DNA of 17,293 bases. Origin: JBFFSQ01 sp041572275 (GTDB lineage Bacteria; Pseudomonadota; Gammaproteobacteria; SZUA-229). The notes beneath the pieces were generated by a model. It ran no database searches. It was not told the origin of the DNA and worked only from the letters and a program-made list of their open reading frames with translations. The stretch covers positions 1 to 17,293 of the forward strand of contig JBFFSQ010000045.1 of assembly GCA_041572275.1 (NCBI GenBank), in the 5' to 3' direction. Shown here piece after piece: positions 15,667-17,293 of the stretch; the stretch's first letter is position 1, and each line of letters starts with the position of its first letter. A program made the position numbers and the translations under genes.

Positions 15667-16149
15667 TTACTGTTTGATGAACTCCTGTAATGAAGTCTGT
15701 TGCCAGTGGGCGCTTCGTATTAACCATGTTGCTTCACGATGTATGAGCTGTAGATCAAATCGATACAGTTGCGCCCGAAGATTAGTGAGTGAATCGATGG
15801 CTGAAACAGGATGGCCGGCCATGGCGACATAGACGGTGACTTTAGCCTGGTTTTGGATTGGGAAGTCTATGCTGTGTATGCGTGTCAGCAGGTGAATATT
15901 GCGATTACGCAGGAAGTAACCAGCAGCCATTCTTACCAGGTTGGTCTTATTGAGTCCATGGTCATCACTATAGTCCTTGGCGATGAGTTCCTTGAGGTCG
16001 AGTGCATCGCGGTTCTCAGCTGCTTCAGTCGCTGTCTGAATAAAGCTTCGTACCTGACTTTCCGGTGTCACATCGTCATCAGAGCAGGCCGTAATGAACA
16101 GGGCGAAAAAGCCTAGGCTGAGTAAAGAACAGATTGAACGAATACGCAT
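15667..16149 (-). CDS. predicted lipoprotein, NTF2-like fold possible
   Basis: A 160-residue exported protein. The N-terminus has a basic start (MRIR), a hydrophobic stretch and lipobox ITAC with C22 as the lipidation site; Ser follows at +2, which favours outer-membrane sorting. The mature part has a helix with ATEAAENRDALDLKELI, then alternating beta segments, a pattern typical of SnoaL/NTF2-like proteins; this is inference from layout. Function is unknown. AGGA precedes the ATG by 7 nt, and the start is only 1 nt after the stop of the P-type ATPase, so the two are co-transcribed and probably coupled. Confidence 0.8.
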   Translation of the reverse strand: MRIRSICSLLSLGFFALFITACSDDDVTPESQVRSFIQTATEAAENRDALDLKELIAKDYSDDHGLNKTNLVRMAAGYFLRNRNIHLLTRIHSIDFPIQNQAKVTVYVAMAGHPVSAIDSLTNLRAQLYRFDLQLIHREATWLIRSAHWQQTSLQEFIKQ

Positions 16150-16150
16150 A

Positions 16151-17293
16151 TTAAATCCTGAAGTTTTTGCGCAGCAGTTTATGTATTTCCATCACCAGTA
16201 GTACAGTGAGGGCAAAGCCCAGCAACTGTGTCCAGAGTTCTAGGGAAACAGGTTGTACCTGAAGCACGTCCTTGAGCCAGGGAGTATACATAGCGGCAAT
16301 GTGTATCAGCTGGGCGGTAAGCGTTCCAAACAGTAGTAGTGGATTGCTCATGGGATTATGCAGGAAGGTTGTTCGCACTTCTGAACGACTGTTGAAAACA
16401 TGGACGTTTTCGAACAGCACCATTAATAACAGGGTAGCATTACGTGCCGCTTCAACGTCCAGCCCGCTATTCAATAGTTGCTGAAAGATAAAGAAAGCAA
16501 CACAGCCCATCACCAACGCTGAAAGGATGACACGCTCAATCATTAAGCGATTGAATATGGATTCTTTAGGGGAGCGTGGCGGGTGGTGGAGTTCATTGCC
16601 TTCACTGGGTTCAAAGGCCAGCGCGATGTCCTGGATACCATTGGTGACCAGGTTCAGCCAGAGTAATTGCACCGCCAGTAAAGGAATAGGCAAACCGGCT
16701 ATCAACGACAGAGTAAACAATACCAGTTCGGCTGCGCCAGTCGAGATCAACAGGAAGATAACTTTACGGACATTTGCATAAGCAATGCGGCCTTCCTCAA
16801 TACCTGCAACGATGGATGAAAAGTTGTCATCGGTGATGATGATTTCTGCTGATTCTCTGGCTACATCGGTGCTGTGTTTGCCCATGGCTACACCCACCTG
16901 GGCTGCACGTAAAGCCGGAGCATCATTCGCGCCGTCACCGCTGACGGCTACAAAATGTCCATTACGTTGCAGTGATTGCACGATATCAAGTTTTTGTTGT
17001 GGTTCGACTCGGGCAAATACACGAGCCTGACTGATTAAATGGTCCAGTTCTATTTGATCGCGTGTGGTTTTCATTTGCGGGCCGGTAATGACCTGCTGAT
17101 CTGATTCGATTAGTTTCAGATCAAGGGCTATGGCACAGGCTGTGGTGGGATGGTCACCAGTCACCATGGCAACCTGGATACCGGCCTGATGGCAGGCTGC
17201 AACAGCTGACTGGGCCTCGGGCCTCAGGGGATCAATCAGGCCGACCAGGCCGATCAGGGTGAGTACCTGCAGATGTTCTCTGCAAAAGACCTC
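16151..17293 (-). CDS. P-type cation-transporting ATPase, C-terminal part (cut by window edge)
   Basis: C-terminal 380 residues of a P2-like cation pump in the inner membrane; the frame is open to the right edge, so the start, the DKTGT phosphorylation site and M1-M4 lie outside. Visible are DPLRPEA and VTGDHPTTA of the P domain, GDGANDAPAL hinge residues that bind Mg-ATP, and then about six membrane helices (M5-M10). M6 contains NLVTNGIQDIALAFEP (NLVTNGIQD at 16628-16654), where calcium pumps have NLVTDG, so a key cation-ligand Asp is replaced by Asn. This variant is seen in a group of uncharacterised bacterial pumps, and the ion cannot be stated. It is followed after 1 nt by a lipoprotein gene. 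Confidence 0.92.
   Translation of the reverse strand, partial: EVFCREHLQVLTLIGLVGLIDPLRPEAQSAVAACHQAGIQVAMVTGDHPTTACAIALDLKLIESDQQVITGPQMKTTRDQIELDHLISQARVFARVEPQQKLDIVQSLQRNGHFVAVSGDGANDAPALRAAQVGVAMGKHSTDVARESAEIIITDDNFSSIVAGIEEGRIAYANVRKVIFLLISTGAAELVLFTLSLIAGLPIPLLAVQLLWLNLVTNGIQDIALAFEPSEGNELHHPPRSPKESIFNRLMIERVILSALVMGCVAFFIFQQLLNSGLDVEAARNATLLLMVLFENVHVFNSRSEVRTTFLHNPMSNPLLLFGTLTAQLIHIAAMYTPWLKDVLQVQPVSLELWTQLLGFALTVLLVMEIHKLLRKNFRI

Overview
This window looks like ordinary core chromosome of a gammaproteobacterium with roughly 47% GC. The evidence is the pheT-ihfA-merR-like-tRNA-Pro order, an E. coli-type 867-residue PepN, an AroG-type DAHP synthase, an Azotobacter-type 7Fe-8S ferredoxin, and a receiver-GGDEF-EAL protein. 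A free-living aquatic genus is plausible, but the sequence alone does not fix the genus.

Layout, left to right. Positions 1-3015 hold a plus-strand translation and nucleoid operon: pheT, then ihfA after 2 nt, then a small MerR-type regulator that overlaps the ihfA end. A tRNA-Pro(GGG) follows, and a very long perfect hairpin starts inside the tRNA 3' end. pepN (3547-6150) and a receiver-GGDEF-EAL gene (6419-8152) are single plus-strand genes. Positions 8153-8927 are a decayed stretch: several inverted repeats, then the C-terminal remnant of an NAD-dependent epimerase on the minus strand, broken by frame changes and lacking its N-terminal half. A two-gene unit starts at the edge of this remnant: a SafE/DsbD-like membrane protein and a sigma-54 activator with no sensory domain. 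A strong terminator closes it. Next come an inositol-monophosphatase-family enzyme, a SPOR-domain membrane protein overlapping a HAD phosphatase, and aroG behind a good sigma-70 promoter, all on the plus strand.

From 14318 to the right edge all genes are on the minus strand. In transcription order they are a P-type cation ATPase (cut by the window edge), a lipoprotein starting 1 nt after it, a 71-residue acidic protein of unknown function, a two-helix membrane protein of unknown function and fdxA. A 21-bp perfect palindrome overlaps the likely promoter of the acidic protein gene.

Nothing here amounts to a new defence, mobile or biosynthetic system: I see no CRISPR array, insertion sequence, integrase or toxin-antitoxin pair. 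The points most worth a second look are the epimerase remnant beside the safE/sigma-54 unit, the promoter-spanning palindrome at 15556-15606, the tRNA-linked 26-bp palindrome, and the P-type ATPase with an altered M6 cation-site motif.
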